Program-made: the position numbers and the translations under genes
Shown: piece by piece, positions 4,952-5,946 of the stretch
How the letters are laid out: every line of letters starts with the position of its first letter
Position numbering within the stretch: the stretch's first letter is position 1
DNA from: Pseudomonadota bacterium
GTDB lineage: Bacteria > Desulfobacterota > Desulfobulbia > Desulfobulbales > Desulfobulbaceae
Direction: 5' to 3'
Length of the DNA: 5,946 bases
Assembly: GCA_009782165.1 (NCBI GenBank)
Contig: WQUH01000094.1
Location: 1 to 5,946 of the forward strand
Notes under the pieces: generated by a model
Seen by the model: only the letters and a program-made list of their open reading frames with translations
What the model was told of the DNA's origin: nothing
The model's database searches: none

Positions 4952-5946
4952 ATGCTTGTCAAGAGAAAGGGAATCACCGTCAGCCGGCAGATTTTGGACG
5001 ACCAGCGACTGCATCCGGAAGCCACCGGCAGCCTGACCGGTCTGCTCAACGATCTGGTGGTGGCCGGCAAGATCATCAGCGCCGAGGTCAACATGGCCGG
5101 GCTGGCCGATATCCTCGGGCAGTCGGGCCGGACCAACGTCCAGGGCGAAGACGTGCAGAAGCTCGACGTGTTCGCCAACCAGACCATCAAGCGGCGGATG
5201 GAGCAGTGCGGCCATGTCTGCGTCATGGCCTCGGAAGAGGAAGACGACATCATCCCGGTGCTCGAAGGGTACGAAGGCGACTACACCATTGCCTTTGACC
5301 CGCTCGACGGCTCGACCAACATCGATGTCAACGTGTCCATCGGCTCCATTTTTTCCATCCATCGCCGCCTCAGCCCGTCAGGCCAGGGCAACGTCGGCGA
5401 TCTCCTGCAAAAGGGCGGCAAACAGGTGGCGGCCGGCTACATCATCTACGGCTCCTCCACGGTGATGGTCTACACCACCGGCGCCGGCGTCCACGGGTTT
5501 ACCCTCGACCCGAGCGTGGGCGAGTTTTTCCTCTCCCACCCCAACATCAGGATCCCGGAAACCTCGCTCTACTACAGCGTCAACGAGGCCTACGCCAACC
5601 ACTGGTTCGACTCCACCCGCCGGTTCATCGGCCATCTGAAAACCGCCGACGGCGGCAAGGGGGCCTACAGCCTGCGCTATATCGGATCGCTGGTGGCCGA
5701 TTTCCACCGGAACCTGATCAAGGGCGGCATCTTCCTCTATCCCCGCGACAAGAAAAGCGGCGAAAAATCCGAGGGCAAGCTGCGGCTCCTCTACGAGGCC
5801 GCGCCCCTGGCCCTGCTGATCGAACAGGCGGGCGGGCGGGCGGTCACCGATGACGGCCGGCGCATCCTTGACATCGAGCCGACCAAGTTGCACCAGCGCG
5901 TTCCCCTGATCATCGGCTCCAAACGCGATGTCGATCTGGCGGAGAA
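4952..5946 (+). CDS. fbp: Class I fructose-1,6-bisphosphatase (3' end cut by window edge)
   Basis: The frame is open from the ATG at 4952 to the window end: 331 residues, no stop seen. Bacterial class I enzymes are usually about 330-345 residues, so only a few are missing. The enzyme hydrolyses fructose-1,6-bisphosphate to fructose-6-phosphate in the cytosol, the committed step of gluconeogenesis, and needs Mg2+. Metal-site motifs are complete: MASEEED (Glu95-97), then FDPLDGSTN (Asp116, Asp119, Ser121) and LYEAAP (Glu282). Substrate-site elements include YSVNEAY (Asn211), SLRYIGSLVADFHR (Tyr243) and IFLYPRD (Tyr263) with GKLRLLYE (Lys276). Near the N-terminus, ATGSLTGLLNDL aligns with the AMP-site segment of mammalian FBPase; Thr25-Gly26 are kept, while the next residue is Ser where the mammalian enzyme has Glu. 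AMP inhibition is plausible but unproven. GGGAG six bases before the ATG supports the start. It lies 54 bases after pepA and probably shares its transcript. Confidence 0.96.
   Translation, partial: MLVKRKGITVSRQILDDQRLHPEATGSLTGLLNDLVVAGKIISAEVNMAGLADILGQSGRTNVQGEDVQKLDVFANQTIKRRMEQCGHVCVMASEEEDDIIPVLEGYEGDYTIAFDPLDGSTNIDVNVSIGSIFSIHRRLSPSGQGNVGDLLQKGGKQVAAGYIIYGSSTVMVYTTGAGVHGFTLDPSVGEFFLSHPNIRIPETSLYYSVNEAYANHWFDSTRRFIGHLKTADGGKGAYSLRYIGSLVADFHRNLIKGGIFLYPRDKKSGEKSEGKLRLLYEAAPLALLIEQAGGRAVTDDGRRILDIEPTKLHQRVPLIIGSKRDVDLAE

Noticed and set aside
3311..5362. Very long open frame (683 codons) on the minus strand, antisense to pepA and the start of fbp
   Set aside because: The translation is low-complexity and rich in Gly, His, Asp and Gln, with no recognisable domain. 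The plus strand beneath it encodes two complete, motif-bearing enzymes. Long antisense frames are expected where third codon positions are mostly G or C.
5827..5843. Regular GGGC repeats in fbp, a possible G-quadruplex
   Set aside because: The repeat is fully explained by GC-rich codons for the conserved EQAGGRAV segment, and the outer G-runs have only two bases. A weak quadruplex is possible but nothing else supports a role.
1..5946. Mobile elements, CRISPR repeats, tRNA or rRNA genes, defence or toxin-antitoxin genes
   Set aside because: I looked for terminal inverted repeats, regularly spaced repeats, transposase or integrase motifs, tRNA-like cloverleaf ends and small paired genes, and found none. 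All sizeable stretches are occupied by recognised housekeeping genes.

Overview
The window is a compact, high-GC (clearly above 60%) bacterial chromosomal segment carrying mostly housekeeping genes. Gene density, codon use dominated by CTG, GCC and CGG, and the mix of families point to a Gram-negative bacterium. A member of the Desulfobacterota (former Deltaproteobacteria, for example near Desulfobulbales) is my best guess, but this rests on overall resemblance and not on a marker gene. I see no tRNA, rRNA, CRISPR array, insertion sequence, phage gene or integration scar, and no sign that any gene here was recently transferred.

Layout. Positions 1-90 are the last 29 codons of a CorA-type Mg2+ channel, followed by a strong intrinsic terminator (103-132). 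A membrane-anchored HtrA/Deg serine protease with one PDZ domain (148-1236, +) begins only a few bases after that terminator. Convergent to it is a signal-peptide, SH3b, coiled-coil and C-terminal membrane-anchor protein (1256-1936, -). Upstream of that gene, on the same strand and after a 205-base gap without a credible gene, lies a CNNM/CorB-like DUF21-CBS membrane protein (2142-3176, -). A 161-base divergent intergenic region, AT-rich for this genome, separates it from a rightward pair: an M17 leucyl aminopeptidase (pepA, 3338-4897, GTG start) and, 54 bases on, a class I fructose-1,6-bisphosphatase (fbp, from 4952, running off the right edge).

How the genes relate. CorA and the CNNM protein both belong to families tied to Mg2+/Co2+ movement across the inner membrane, so the left half may be a loose divalent-metal and envelope-maintenance neighbourhood. 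The HtrA protease and the SH3b anchor protein are both predicted to face the periplasm. pepA and fbp are probably co-transcribed because no terminator separates them, but peptide turnover and gluconeogenesis have no obvious mechanistic link. The most notable non-coding features are the terminator placed almost on top of the htrA ribosome binding site, a cUUCGg hairpin over the ribosome binding site of the SH3b gene, and small palindromes in the divergent promoter region. I did not find a convincing undescribed system here. The findings are modest and scored accordingly.
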